Below, piece after piece: positions 41,421 through 41,479 of a stretch of 41,479 bases of DNA. The translations under genes were made by a program, and so were the position numbers. The notes beneath the pieces were generated by a model. The model did not search any database. It worked only from the letters and a program-made list of their open reading frames with translations, and was not told where the DNA came from. This stretch comes from F1-60-MAGs149 sp037133215 (GTDB lineage: Bacteria > Actinomycetota > Thermoleophilia > Gaiellales > F1-60-MAGs149): assembly GCA_037133215.1 (NCBI GenBank), contig JBAXOM010000003.1, positions 1-41,479 of the forward strand, written 5' to 3'. Positions within the stretch are counted from its first letter, which is position 1, and the number at the start of each line of letters is the position of its first letter.

Positions 41421-41479
41421 TGATCGACCACGCCACGATCGAGGAATGGATTCGACAGTGGGGCTACGTCGCGGTCTTC
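41420..41479 (+). CDS. Possible DedA-family membrane protein (start only)
   Basis: The ATG at 41420 overlaps the preceding TGA (TGATG). The visible 20 codons give MIDHATIEEWIRQWGYVAVF, like DedA proteins, whose first segment reads roughly 'W(I)xxYGYxAVF' before a membrane helix. DedA proteins are linked to lipid flipping and proton-motive force. Only the N-terminus is in the window, so the assignment is tentative. Confidence 0.5.
   Translation, partial: MIDHATIEEWIRQWGYVAVF

Overview
This is a GC-rich, very gene-dense bacterial chromosome segment, most likely from an actinobacterium and possibly from the Thermoleophilia/Solirubrobacterales side of the phylum. That placement is inferred from content: SepIVA-like, DivIVA and SepF division proteins, a MurA with Asp in place of the catalytic Cys, the order sepF-yggS-pgeF and recG-rsmD-coaD, and many promoters with a TANNNT box 6-8 nt from the start codon, which implies leaderless mRNAs. 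Genes often overlap by 4 nt (ATGA, GTGA, CTGA), convergent genes nearly touch, and no gap reaches 300 bases. I see no tRNA, rRNA, insertion sequence, prophage or CRISPR array.

Layout. (1) 1-10013, minus strand: a conserved housekeeping run recG-rsmD-coaD-sepIVA-DUF177-rpmF-acpP-rnc-smc-ftsY (ftsY cut by the window edge), covering DNA repair, rRNA modification, CoA synthesis, septation, acyl carrier protein, RNase III, chromosome condensation and SRP receptor. (2) 10060-13103: an accessory block with a predicted RNase H-fold protein, a 45-residue Pro/Glu-rich peptide translationally coupled to a Cys-containing protein of unknown function, a zinc homocysteine S-methyltransferase with a 'Virulence_fact'-type partner, and a 56-residue membrane peptide. 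It separates recG from the DAK2-DegV gene. (3) 13100-15064: a fused DAK2-DegV (FakA/FakB-like) protein divergent from rpmB. (4) 15125-24692, minus: one long run rpsB-tsf-pyrH-def-fmt-rsmB-rpe-ribD-ribE-ribBA-ribH, linking translation, initiator-tRNA formylation and deformylation, and the riboflavin pathway. (5) 24863-28298, minus: proC-yggT-divIVA and dksA-like-lspA-rluD. (6) 28358-32430: a second accessory block (GFA enzyme, RCC1-repeat lipoprotein, PuuD-like hydrolase, glutamine-synthetase-family ligase) inserted between proC and sepF. (7) 32482-34536, minus: pgeF-yggS-sepF. (8) 34578-41479: M50 membrane protease, a 31-residue membrane peptide, a Tat-exported C39-like protein, CCA-type nucleotidyltransferase, RidA, MurA, HD hydrolase, class V aminotransferase, a small acidic protein and the start of a DedA-like gene.

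Points most worth attention: fmt appears to start at CTG, inside a CTGA overlap with def; rpsB has a nested-hairpin leader and a long acidic Ala/Glu/Val tail; SMC has an acidic insert just before its signature motif; MurA predicts fosfomycin insensitivity; and about fifteen genes share the same leaderless promoter geometry. The best candidate for an uncharacterised system is the 10.06-11.68 kb cassette.
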